Part shown: positions 10,811 to 23,500 of the stretch, piece by piece
Layout of the letters: each line of letters starts with the position of its first letter
How positions within the stretch are numbered: the first letter of the stretch is position 1
Assembly: GCA_963669155.1 (NCBI GenBank)
Contig: OZ022596.1
Coordinates: 7,916,208 to 7,980,207, forward strand
Length of the DNA: 64,000 bases
Origin: Arbacia lixula
Lineage: Eukaryota > Echinodermata > Echinoidea > Arbacioida > Arbaciidae
Reading direction: 5' to 3'
Translations under genes and position numbers: made by a program
The notes under the pieces: model-generated
Database searches by the model: none
Told to the model about the DNA's origin: nothing
Seen by the model: only the letters and a program-made list of their open reading frames with translations

Positions 10811-13413
10811 ACAACAAATGAAAAAGACACAAACAAAAACACTTTCTTGTATAAATTGCAAATACAATGTTTATCCAAAAGTCCAGTACAAGAAAAGTTA
10901 TCTATGTCTGTCTTTTATATACAGTTTTCTTTCTACACCCACTACAATGAAATCAACATAGAAAAATGTCATTTTCCCAACTTTACTGGGAAAACATTCA
11001 TAATAAGCCTTCACTCATACATTTGTGAGGATTAAGAAACGTATTAAGTTTTCATTGATCATATTTACCATGGCAACAACTGCAATGCACAGAACCCGTT
11101 GGCTGTCTGCAATCTATGTACAGTTGTTTTTTTAGTTACGATGATTGAAATGCTTTATACAACACAGCGCCAGGCCTGTGGCACCATAATACACATGTAC
11201 ATAACTGCCAACTTCCTAATACTAATGTTAGTAATCAGCTGTCTAAAAATCAGTATTTCGATCAGAAAATCACTACATGTATTTCCCAAATAACTTCACA
11301 TAACTGTGGTTACACAGTGGTTGACAAAATCCCATAGTTTTACTAAAACCTTCAATATTCTGGTCAAACTTTCAGTTCAAAATACTAAAAACGCTATGAG
11401 TTAGCAACCTTGTAAATGGGTAGCGGGTATTCATGTACCGATCACATACGATGCATTACATTTCCTACACATACTGACACATATCAGTAGGTCATATTAC
11501 AGTTAGGACCTCAAATACCTAAAATTTGAGTTTAGCACATTTTTGTATTTTTATCAAATTATCACAATATGGTACAACAAATACAGAACCAGTACCAGCA
11601 CGTATACAGGGTCCAGTCACACAATGGGCGTATGGGGTTGTAATAGTGAAGAGTACAGCTGTTTAAAGGAAGTTATTAATTGAATTGAGTCAAAGCTGAG
11701 AAATCAGAAAAAAAAGATTGGTAAAAGTTTGAGAAAAACATTTTACACAGAAATTAATTGAATTGAATCAAAGCACGGAAATCAGAAAAACAGATTGGTA
11801 AAAGTTTGAGAAAAATATTTTACATGGAAATTTTGCATTGAAAAAATAAGAAATCTTCATTTTAGCACTGATTCCATCACTAACATTTAAGGGTAATTCC
11901 ATTGGTCTGAAATGATGTACTGTATAAAGTTGTATTCTCAGTACCATACATAAACTTCTGAATAATATATCTGGTTATTCTTCAACTTTTGGTAACCTGT
12001 TTCTTATAACATAGCCTATTACATGTATAGGGATTAAATTGAGAACAATTAACGACGATGTCATAGTGCAATGCCCGCACACTGCGTCACTGGATCATCA
12101 ACACAAACCAATGAAATTTGTATTGCGTTTGTGCGAAATGAAAACTACACAAATGATAACAAAACAATGAGAAAATGAAAATGCTCATATTTTACAGAAA
12201 ATATACATGTATGTGTACAATACATTGCATCCAAAAGATAAACTCAATGCCAAAAGTATAATCCCGAATTTAAAGAATGATTATGCACGTTATAACAGTT
12301 GATATTTCATTTGCTATTCTATAGATCCAAATGTGATACTACAGGCGTGCAATATCGCAGTAATCTTTGATACGCTATGGCGCATGTACACACAATGTAT
12401 GGTGTGCGCACATGTGTGAAAGCATCCGAGTGAGCCTTCGTGTAGCTTCGGTCAACTTACTGACAAGCGATCTGTTATGAGCCATGTGTACAGGTCAACA
12501 GGCCTCTTCCAAAGCCTGTACACACCTCTACTCCCCATCAATACTGACGATAGTGCACTTTTAACTGGGCATATACTCTATTACACCTCTTAGCTTTTCT
12601 GTCGGCGCATAGGGAGAAAGTGAAAACTCCTTGCCACTAGCCAACAACCACCCCTTACCTTAAAAGAAGTAAGATTGAGAATGACTTAATTACTCCTCTT
12701 GACTAATGACTTTACGTATCAGTTCTGGTACCTCAATGACATCTGTGTAGGTATATCTTGTGTACAAATACAGCACTTCAATGGCACGCGAATGGTTATA
12801 CAAGTAAATAATAAGTTAGAAAGTCAGTTTCAATAACAAACAAATGCAGGAGAATCAAGGTAAAAGTAAGGAGTAGATGTGGTGATGATTACAGCACATA
12901 ATCTCAGGAGGACAGCGTTGCCATCATCAACGGTTGATTCTTCATTTCAGTGATTTTCCCATTTGGAGACGATTCCTAAAGTGTTCTTTGAATGTTTCCA
13001 TAGCAAGAGTCTACTACCGGTAATTAATACCACTTAGAAAATAGTAACACTTTTGGTAACACCATGTGGTTGTATTCTTTCAGGGTAACTGACAATATGG
13101 GGCGAGGAAAGAAAAAAGGGATAAGAAGTGAGATGATTGGGGTTTTTTAACAATTGCACAAGCTTATTTATAGCTTTTGTTGATGGGTGTTGTGAACTAG
13201 TCACATAGTAGTTATTCACAGAAAGTAAGAAATGAGAAGGGCGAAAATTTGGAGGTACATGTAAATATTTTTACCTAAATTGTACGCATTTGGATCTTAA
13301 ATACTTGCAAAGGTTACTGCGATGTAGTTCAATTTTCATTTTAATAATTATTATACGACTGAAGCGTAACATTGCAGCGTTTCTTAAACTTTAGCTATCA
13401 GTTTGGGTCACAT
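10811..13413. other. Non-coding, probably the 3' flank or 3' UTR side of MOB3
   Basis: No coding frame recognised. The sequence is AT-rich and mostly unique. It holds a tandem pair of about 82 bp at 11665-11835 (GAAATCAGAAAAA, GATTGGTAAAAGTTTGAGAA). Whether any of it is MOB3 3' UTR cannot be told from sequence. Confidence 0.4.
11665..11835. repeat. Tandem duplication, unit about 82 bp, two copies
   Basis: ATTAATTGAATTGA(G/A)TCAAAGC, GAAATCAGAAAAA and GATTGGTAAAAGTTTGAGAA occur twice in order with few differences. Confidence 0.85.
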
Positions 13414-13777
13414 TTAAAGGGCATATACTGTACTAGGAAGGTAAAAAAGCCGTCAAAATGTAATTGTTAGCAATCTTCGTGCCAATGGTCTTAAATTCAT
13501 GTATTGTCTATTTTAAAGGCTTTCTGAAAGTTATTTGCCCTCAAATGATCTACATTTGGAGTAATGAGTTATTAAATCACAAATTTTCAGCCCGAACATT
13601 TTGAGGATTTAATCATTAATCATTAATTACTCCATATGTGGATCATTTGAGGGCAAATAACTTTCAGAAAGCCTCTAAAATAGACAATACATGAATTTAA
13701 GACCATTGGCAAGAAGATTGCTAACAATTACATTTTGAAGGCTTTTTTACCCTCCCAGTACAGTATATGCCCTTTAA
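13414..13777. mobile_element. Fold-back MITE (TTAA, ends AGGGCATATACTGTACT), copy 1
   Basis: The element is almost one long inverted repeat, 364 bp including TTAA at both ends. The left arm (GGCATATACTGTACTAGGAA through TTTGCCCTCAAATGATC) is mirrored in the right arm. The centre is near 13600 at a CCGAACATTTTGAGG block. Close relatives lie at 27406-27777 and 29445-29815, with fragments at 25746-25876 and 26157-26245. Confidence 0.9.
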
Positions 13778-14374
13778 TATGTTGTGGTATCATATTTTAT
13801 ATCAACCCTAATGATACCAAGCCAGAAAAATGCAATAGATAATATATAAACGCATATGGCACTGAAATAGATCAGTAACAAATGGCACACAATAAGGAAA
13901 TCTACATGCTATGTATACACAATGAGTAAAATACAAGTTTCTCCAGAAAAAAAATATATGATTGAATTAGCTATTTTTCACATAAAAATAAAATGGTTAA
14001 TCTCCAATTTGAATCTGAGAGCAAGGTTTTAATTCAACTTACATCATAGGAGGATAAACAGGTGTTATATAAACATTATTAATAAATGATGTCATTAATG
14101 ATCACACTATGAAGCTGTTGCCGTGGAGATAAGGCTCCACATTTTTCATCTTCAGAAGATAATGACAATGACTGGACATTACTTATCATCAAATAACATG
14201 AACAATTATACAGAGATAGGAAAATATTTTTTTCATCTAAAAAAATGTGCAACATTAGAAAGCAGATCCTGCTCTTGTTCACAGTGATTGGAGACAACCA
14301 TTGCGTCGTATTTCAAATAACTATTACATCATTACTTATAAAAAAAAACACTATGCTTTGCGATGTAAACCTCT

Positions 14375-14510
14375 GGAGGGTATTTCACGAACAACTTAAG
14401 TGAAATCCTCGGTTTTGATTGGCTGAGAAGCACTAGCCTCTGACTGTTACTATGGTAACTGTCAGAAAAAGACAGCTTGTCAGACGAAAAATGTTCATGA
14501 AACACCCTCC
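14375..14510. mobile_element. Small MITE with GGAGGGT(A/G)TTTCA(C/T)GAAC ends
   Basis: GGAGGGTATTTCACGAACA at the left is inverted as TGTTCATGAAACACCCTCC at the right, 136 bp. A second inner inverted repeat, GACTGTTACTATGGTAACTG, makes the core cruciform-like. It may be a distant relative of the GTGTTTCACCAAGCTGTTCG family elsewhere in this window. Confidence 0.75.
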
Positions 14511-14537
14511 TGAATTCAATGGAAAGTTCTATTTAGA

Positions 14538-14750
14538 TAGTCCGACAGCAATGCTCTCAGACATTTTCAATCTTCAAACTTCAAAAGAGAGTCTGGAATT
14601 CAAAGACTAGACACTTGATCATTCACCTCTTCTCGCAAGGTTTGGGCAAGCCAGAGAAAAAAATTGAGAATGATTAGTCTCCTGCAGCCAGACCCCTTTA
14701 TTGAATAGTTTGGATTAAAAATGTGTAACAGACTGAAAACCAGGCTACCA
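14538..14750. mobile_element. MITE with TAGCCTGGTTTTCAG..TTTTCAATCC ends, copy 1 (worn)
   Basis: It resembles 15889-16095 over its length (AGACATTTTCAATC, GACTAGACAC, TTTGGGCAAGCCAG, CTGCAGCCAGACCCCTT, TAGTTTGGATTAAAAATG). Its ends are inverted but the left end is truncated. Confidence 0.65.
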
Positions 14751-15888
14751 CATAATAAGCATTTGATTTTAATGGCTTGCAGCAAGTTTTTAAACATTTT
14801 TGTTTTCTAATTGATACATTAAACTCAAACATTTTACTTAATGTTCTTCAGGTTTAAAACAAAATGAGGCCATCAAGTATAAAGCACTGCATTTGAAATA
14901 TCAAATATGAGCATTTAAATCTGATCAATAGCGACCTAGTCATTGGTTTAACACACATCTGCTTGATAATGGTAATGAGAGAGTGAACTAAAGTAAAACA
15001 TTAGCTGTACAGAACAAACTGAAATCATCATTAAACAAAATATACACAAATATCTGAACAGCGTTCAGTGCACAACACACCTGAATCTGAACCGAACAAA
15101 AAATTGGCAAGTACGGACTAATTGTCAAAATTTAATTCACAATGATTGCGTCATATTTTCTTTAGTGCAAAAAAATGAAGCAAATAAGAGACATCAGAGT
15201 GACAACAGCAATCAGAGCAGTAGAATGAGGAAAACTAATTGTGACATTATTTATCTAGAATTTAATTTTATTCAAGCACACTCTGTTTCATTACATGTAC
15301 TCTGTGTAATAGGTTTGTGTGTATTTCTCTAAAACATACAGATGGAACCTGCTAAGACCAGTCTTGCACTTGTCTATTAAGACCACCTGTCTGTAGAGAT
15401 CACTCAACTTGAATTCCTCCAGAGAAGTTTGCATGTAATTGTACCTGTGGTTAAAGACCACTTGTCTATAAAAATCACTGTCTGTACTTGCACACAGTGT
15501 AGCACTAAAAGTGTGCTTTTGTTTTGGGCGACAACGGACCCTGCAACAGTAAGTCATAGCATTGGACCCATCTGCGCATGCTCAAAACTAGAGATACAGA
15601 CATCAAAAATTTATGAGCATTTCTCTGGTGTTTATTTTTTTTCAGAACAGCTTTAATAACAGAATACAGTACACAGAAGTGAATGCCGATAAAGGCCATC
15701 TGCACATGAAAACTGTTTCCATTTTAAGTGTTTCTATAAAGATGTTCCAACAGTTGTTTTGAAGAGTCTGGTATGATAACTTTACAAACATAATGAGTTT
15801 CACTGTATACCAAGTGTATATCCTTATAAGGACTGCTGGGCTATTCTTTCGGTATAGCTTTGTAAACAAAAAGCTATACACTACACAT

Positions 15889-16095
15889 TAGCCTGGTTTG
15901 CAGGCTGTAAGACATTTCAGATCCAAACTGAAAAAATAGAGTCTAGTATTCTAAGACTAGTCACTGCATCTCCTCTTTTCTAGGTTTGGTACGGCAGGGA
16001 AGGAGCTGAGAATGTTTAGTCTACTGCAGCCAAACCCCTTGATTGACTATTCTAGTTTGGATTGAAAATGGCTGACAGCCTGGAGATCAGACTAG
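15889..16095. mobile_element. MITE with TAGCCTGG..CAGACTAGC ends, copy 2
   Basis: TTAGCCTGGTTTGCAGGCTG at the left is inverted, with changes, as CAGCCTGGAGATCAGACTA at the right. Its interior matches the copy at 14538-14750. It abuts the next MITE. Confidence 0.7.
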
Positions 16096-16097
16096 CT

Positions 16098-16346
16098 CTG
16101 CCCTACTCTGACAAAAGGAAGCAAGTGACAAATCACTAAAATCTGGGTTATTAGTATTCTTAGACTGTTCCCAGCATTCCCTAGCTACAGCCAAAATCTG
16201 GACAGAAATTTTCATCTTGCTGCAAGATATTCAATCTAACATGATGTGGTGTTGCACTGATACCATGCAAGTGACAGACACATTTTGCTCATTAAACAGG
16301 AAAAGTCTCTTTTGTTAGTTGCTTCCTTTTTGTCAGAGTAGGGCAG
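16098..16346. mobile_element. MITE with near-perfect CTGCCCTACTCTGACAAAA terminal repeats
   Basis: CTGCCCTACTCTGACAAAAG (left) mirrors TTTTTGTCAGAGTAGGGCAG (right), about 26 bp with one or two differences; 249 bp in all with no coding capacity. Confidence 0.85.
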
Positions 16347-16529
16347 AAGTACTCTGAGTGACACCAGCAGGAAGATCATGGAGTAAAATTCTCTCTCATT
16401 TCCTTTCTGGCCCGAGCTTCCTGATTCGTTACTCTCGTATCGATGAACTTCCTTGTTTAGATCCTGAAACCTAAGCCATACAAACCTATATTCAACCTAA
16501 ACAACACAGAGTAGTTCCGGAATAACAGA

Positions 16530-16740
16530 AATCATCTTGCAAAATCTGAGAAAGACGTAGACATCTATTCTTAGAGGATTCTACATAGTCTTGTTGCCTT
16601 AAAATGGTCACAGAACAACAGAGTGTATTTCCTGAACAGTGGATACCTACTTGCAAAAACTGAGAAAGACGGAGACATCTATTCTTTCAGTATTCTACAT
16701 AGTCCTCTTGCCTTAACTGGTCACAAAACAAAACAAGAAA
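16530..16740. repeat. Tandem duplication, unit about 126 bp, two copies
   Basis: CTGAGAAAGACG(T/G)AGACATC, TATTCTACATAGTC and TTGCCTTAA(AA)(T/C)GGTCACA recur in order. Confidence 0.8.
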
Positions 16741-17546
16741 GAGGTATATGTGTGTTCTATGTATACATTCTATATTATTGTGGCCTTTTCTGTTCACATC
16801 AAAAAGCAAAATGAGAAAAGACGTACAAATGCACCCTATGTGGATTTGCCTTATTTCTGTTACCTTAAATGCTAACAAAAATCTTATAGCAAATTCTTTA
16901 CATTCTTAACAGTACAAAATTCTTGTAAGTTTCTGGACAATGGGTTGATTGTTGAACAAACTCCATTACCTTTTATACAATTGATGTTATACTCATTGAA
17001 AAGAATGAAAAAACAAAAACAAAATAATCTGTACCTGCCATACTTATTTTGGTAACGGTTTCATAGTCACATGATTTGTCATTTGGCAATAAATACTCAT
17101 CATTCCATAATTTTGACTGTAAGTGTTACATCACATGAGCATGTTGTTGAAACAACTGGTTCTAAACTATGTGGGTACAGCAAACATTGGAGACATTCAC
17201 TGGGAGTGCCGGACACTAGCCGCTAAACAATGTCGGACCAGTGAAACTCTTGACTTGAGTGACGTTGCTTAGAACCAGAAACCTGCCTAGCAATGGACAC
17301 GACACCACTTTGGTGCTCTATGCAGTCTTTGAAACAAACTAAATTGGCATTGAGATGTGTGGGGGAGGGAGGAACAGGATAAATCGTAGCAGAGAGAAGG
17401 ATGGGCGGTGCCCAAATTGCAGTCATATGATACCAGCATGAAGCTACATGCTCTTCCAATGCAGTCCCGTTGTATGTATGTACGTATGTATGTGTGTCTG
17501 TCTGTCGCTTACTCTGCTTATGCTTGGAAGGCGGAGGGCGATACAT

Positions 17547-20500
17547 TCATATGCAGATTTTCATGATCATTTCTTTCTGCAGGGGTGAAACAAAAAGAGA
17601 AACAATAAAAGAACATTAATACATATATCTCTATTTCGGTATTGCCACACCTAACAAACAATTAACATTCAAAATAATATCATAAACATATTGAGCATAT
17701 GACTCTACAGTTGTAAGCTAAGGTCGGGAATAATGTCACGTAATATATACTAGAAACTTTGATGTAACATCTGTTCAGGTAATAGTTGCTTCAAGCTTTA
17801 TTTTGTCAAAGATCAGGCATGATATTTACTATTAAAAAGAAATTGTTTTATCCCCTGGTGAATGCCTGTACAACGATACAGCATACAAGAGCACAAGATA
17901 TCTTCAAGAGTTTGTCTGCTTGCTGCGATATATATCTCAGTTGCTATCCAGAAAAGGATCGCTATGAGAAATCATTATTGTAACTTCCCTGACAGAATGA
18001 TTGACGGGTGATATCAAAACTGATTCCTGGCGATGTACAAATAATGACAGGATCACAAACTTGTTTTGTATGTTCATTTTGGATGTGCCTGTGATGAAAG
18101 AGAACTAAATCACTGAAAGTTCCCTTAAAGACAGCGTGTCCCATTTCCAAAAGGCATGTAGCTCGGACGGAATCAGCAGTATAGTACCCCAACGATAATG
18201 TGTACAGTGTATGAGATCTCAGTTATAGCCTCACAAACCTTTTCAAGAAAAGTGAAAAACTATCACTGTTTATGTGTGTTGCTTAGCAACCATGGTCTAC
18301 ATTCACATAGCATATTGCAACGCTCAGACAGCAGTGAGCCGCTTGCCTAAATGCATCACTGTGCAGTGTGAAAAGCTGTGACGGTGCGCTCTTACGTATC
18401 GCAGTCTGTAGGTATTGGATGAGTCATCCAAAACTTACTCAAAACCTTACCATCCATATAATTCTGCTCAAGGTCAGTTTCCACTTGAATTATTGGGGAG
18501 ATTCTTAGGCAGTATTTCCTTCCTTTTCCAGAGGTTTTTGCAACATTCTATTTTTTTGACTTGCAAAAGGGGTACCCTCTTCAGAAAAAAAAAAATGAAA
18601 TGTTCCTCTTTTCATAATTTCATTATTTTCTACCCCTAATCTTTCTCTCTCTCCTTCTCTCATTCCAATCTTGTTTTGTTGCATGATGGAAAGTGTGTAT
18701 GTGTGTGTTGTGTGTGATTAATATGATACCTTTATAACATTGACTTCATACAAATGTAGGCCTATCTGATTATTGTTGTTATCTTTATACATGTATTTTG
18801 TTATGTTAGGAGCCCCACCCATAAGCACATTTGCTTCTTAAGGTTTCATACCATTATTTGATTACATTGGTTAAATAAATGAAATAGAATGAAATGATCT
18901 AAGGCTTCATAATAACTTTAGATTAGCAAAATCTACATGGAAGATTTAACCCTATCTAGCCCGGGGGGGGGCAAAAACAGCCCCCCCCTCGACATTTTTC
19001 GCAATAAATTTGTAACGCGAAAAGATCGCGCCGCGACGTTTCATGACTTTTTCCCTTCAAATCTCACGCAACTTTTAAGACCAAATTTGCGTCGCGGGGG
19101 TACGCGGTTCCGAAGTTACGTAACATTTTGTACGTGCATGTCAGACCAAAAATTGCTCAAAAACGTGATTTCATGTACAAATCCAATGCAAATTCTGTAT
19201 CTAGCCAAAATTCATAAATGTATCATTATTTTTAGTTTAACTGATGAAAAACAATAAATTTCATGTTTTTTATGAGTGAAATAGTGTTGCCAATGATTTC
19301 CATCGAAAAAACAATGAAAAACATAAAGTCGAAAAAACAAAGAAATACATAAGAAATTAAAAAAAACAATAAAATACATAAGAAAAACTTTGATATTGCA
19401 ATTTCTTTAAATCCTTATTTGATAATAATCCTAAGAAGAGTATCTGGACTAAAATCTAGCAGTTTTGGGGCTATATTTAAAGATTTACAACCAAATTATG
19501 ATTTTTATGCATTTAATTAGCATAATTAATTAATTAAAAATAAATTTGAATAATTTCAGTGCAATTGACAATTGAATTGTGGAGATTACGTCATCGGTGA
19601 CGTACGTGCCAATTTTCGTCGCGATCGCGCGATCAACGGTCGAGATCTTAGGGGGGGGCTGTTTTTGCCCCCCCCCCCGGGCTATGCGATTTCAAAATAG
19701 CCCGGGCTATATAGGGTTAAACAATCATAACTTTCTCATCCTTTGACGGATTTTCATCAAACTTTCACTGATATTCTTCTCTCTTCTCTTATTAAGAAGA
19801 CTTTATTTCATGTTTGTTTTCATGTTTGACTATCACTTTAAGATTGGCAACCCTTTGACCGACTCACCAGTGGTTCTAGCTCCCGTGCGTCTATGAGGTT
19901 GAACTCCCTGACGAAGAAGTAGAAGTGTTTGTAGCAGGTGTTTATGTGTGCCTCCTGGAGAATGGAGAAAAGGAAACATTATCTCGTGAAACTATACAGG
20001 GTGCGTCAGAAAAAAAATGTTACACTTTTTAAATCAAGTATTACTTAAAGAAAATGTGGGATTCAGAGAGAATTTCTAGCATGTATGGATAGAGTAAATA
20101 TTCCTTTGTCACTTGGTAAAATTTGTTTCAGTGTTTTTGTTATGGTTGAGTGCACAACAGCCACTGTTTGAAAAAGTGCCAAAACCCATTTGCGCCAAGG
20201 TCATTGTGTAGTGGAATCCAAATCACACAAGGCATTGTTGAAATTGGTGCAAATGGGTTTTCACCCAGACCAACTATTTTGTTCCTATCCAATATATTAA
20301 TTACTGATTCCCCACACATGTGGTATCAAATAAGACTGGAAGAGTTGCTCAATCTGACACTGGTATAAGAATTATGATTTATTCTTGTATTTCTAATATG
20401 AGCATGTAAGAAAGTGTAACATTTTTTCTGACCCACCCTTTAGAAAGATCGCTCAAAGGACACAAGAAATACAGCCTTTACAAACATACATACAGTATAT

Positions 20501-23500
20501 GGTCTTTCTGTACAGGTTACTTAAATACAAGTTTCAATAGGGAATAGTGTTCAAGAGAAACAAGCATTGCAGTCTTTTATAGACTCTGCTGTTAAGTGTT
20601 ACTGTAAGAATGATTTTTTAAAGAAAATCATCTGCAAGTTGACGACCCAAATTTCAAGAAATGATCAACGTCAATAATAAAAACAAGATGGTTCGCGAAC
20701 CACGAGTCTCGCCTGATTTTGCAATCGATAAACAGTGCTAAGTTTTTTTTTCAAACCTTTTGACCCCATCAGCCTCATGAAGAGACACATGTGGTATTAC
20801 CCAAGGATCATTTGTACCAAATGTGATCACAATTGATGCAGAAATCAAGAAATGAAAGCAAGTCATACGAAAACTTTGAGAAAAAAATGATGCACATGGC
20901 CTCATACCATTTGACTTTTGACCCCTAGATGACCTTTGACCCCATCATCCTCATCAAGCCAAATGTGGTATTACCCAAGGATCATTTGTACCAAGTGTGA
21001 TTACAAATGGGGCAGAAATGAAGAAATGAGAGCAAGTCAAACAAAAACTTTGAGAAAAATGATGCACATGGCCTCATATCATTTAACCTTTTGACCACTT
21101 AGATGACCTTTGACCCATCATCCTCATGTGGTATTACCCAAGGATCATTTGTACCAAGTTTGATTACAATTGATGCAGAAATAAAGAAATGAGAGCAAGT
21201 TAAAGAAAACTAACATTTTTGTAACAGACCAACAGACCAAGAGACTAACAGATCAACAGACTAACAGGAAAAGTGATCACGAGGTCTCTACCGAACTTCA
21301 TTCAGGCGAGATAAAAACTGATTTAAATCACAATGTCATGCCTGTGGACAATTACTGCTTGTTATATCTTATGATTCTGAAATAAAATCCATCTGAATTG
21401 AATTGAATGTTTGGGAGATAAGAAAATCTCCTCACCTGACTCCAATGTAAGTCGTAAGACTATCACGCATGTTTAGCTGATGACATCATCTCTACATTTT
21501 AAAAGCCGCACTTTAACATCACCTTTATAATAATAGGAAAAATCATGTCTGGTTAATGGATAAAACATCTCCACATTTATTATGCGCAATCCTTTTAGGG
21601 GATGAAAAAATCTCTGCACTTACCGCTCCGATCTCGACGAGCTTGTCAAAGTGGTGGATGTAGACGTGGACAAACACCCTGTGTAACCTCTTCAGAATCG
21701 TCTTACACGTCGTGAGAAAGTTCTTGGGAAAGCTGACGTCTTAGAGTGGAAAAAAGACAAAGAACAAGTACATGTAAGTTGGTTGCAGAAGTTCTTGATA
21801 TTTCATTGCAAAGTTCCACACCATGCACCATCCCAGCATCACCATGTATAGTAGATGTTCAGGTGACATATGTACCAAAATCAATGGTCGTTGTCTTTTC
21901 TGGGCCCCGTTGCATAAAACTTACCATTGATGGTAACTTTGCTATCAATGGCAACTTGTATGGGAACCTTGAATTTGATTGGCTGTTGAGCAATGTTACC
22001 ATGGTAGCTGCCATTGATGGCAGAGTTACCATTAATGATAAGTTTTATGCAACGGGGCCCTGTTGCGAAGATCAGAAGGGGGGGGGGGGGAGCAAAATGG
22101 CTGCCCAGTAACACAAAGACCCTCAAGAAGAAGAAGAAGACAAGGAATTATACATTTTGGTAAAATCAAGCAGTGGACAGTACAATAAGTGAAGATAGAA
22201 CAAGGTGGAGGTGCATAGTCACCTAATCCATGAGCTAAGTGATGTCATTTGTTGCAGTTTCACATGGATAACTCACCCCTCCCCCATCCCGCATCCAAAG
22301 CTTATCCAATCTCGCCCCTTTCTAATCCCCTGGCCCTGTGTTGACTGCAAAGAGGTATTCATTGTTGATGAACGACTCAACCCAATCCATAAGTTTATTG
22401 ATGCAGTTTGTTAAAGGTAATGCAGTTACATTGTATTTTGTGCACCCCCTCCCATACCCTCATTTGGCACACTATGTTACTTAATCTCGCCCCTTCTAAT
22501 CCCCTGTGTACCTGTGTTAACTGCAAAGAGGTATTCATTGTTGATGAATGACTCAACCCAATCCATGAGTTCATTGATGTAGTTTGTAAAAGGTAATGCA
22601 GTTATTTTGTGCACCCCTCCCATACCCTCATATGACACCCTATGTTACTTAATCTCGCCCCTTCTAATCCTCTGTACCTGTGTTGACTGGAAAGAGGTGT
22701 TCGTTGTTGATGAGTGATTCAACCCAGTCCATGAGTTTGTTGACGTAGTCTGTTGCAGGTAATGCAGTCGGTTTCTTGTACTTTTCTCCATCCATCCACA
22801 TGTATTCATATCTACATCACAAACAAATTAAGAAAACATTTTTTTTAAAATGTATTTGATATTAAATCCTGACCATCATTTTCTAAATTAATTCTATGAT
22901 AGTATCCACATTATCTATAAATACTTGCAAAGTTCAGTGATTCCTATTCCAACTTTTCTGTGAAAAGAAATTATGAACCATATCTGTTGTAAGATATGAA
23001 TCCATAATGTTGTGATTTGATCGGAAGGTCTGTGGGCAAGATACTTTATCCACATTACTGCTCTCTACCCAGGAGTGTGGACGAGTATGGATGGACCGAT
23101 GGAGCTGGAAGATGTAAATCATCTTGACCCAGGGCCGATATCATGCAGCGGGAAAGGCATACTTCCCATGAAATGGAGATGGTGCACATCCAGTGACTAG
23201 GGAACATTGGAACATCCCTCCTAATTCAGTCTCTGAACATGAGACAGACCCGCTACACTATTAAAAACAAAATAAAGGGAGGGTAGAGTAATGTGGCTCA
23301 TTGGTAGAGAGTTCGTCTCTCAATGGCAACACCCTGGGTTCGAGTCCCACACAAGTCCTTTGCAAAAGAGCCAGCGTTGTGTATTTTCACGCCTCCCCCC
23401 TTTGTGGGAAAACACTCCATCTCTCAGATAGGACGCTAAATGGAGGTCCTGTGTATACAACAGCCACACTCTATGCATGTTAAAGAAACCACTTCACTTC

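Noticed and set aside
23290-23360. Possible second tRNA gene
   Set aside because: A and B boxes are present but the stems do not pair as a tRNA and a long SINE body follows.
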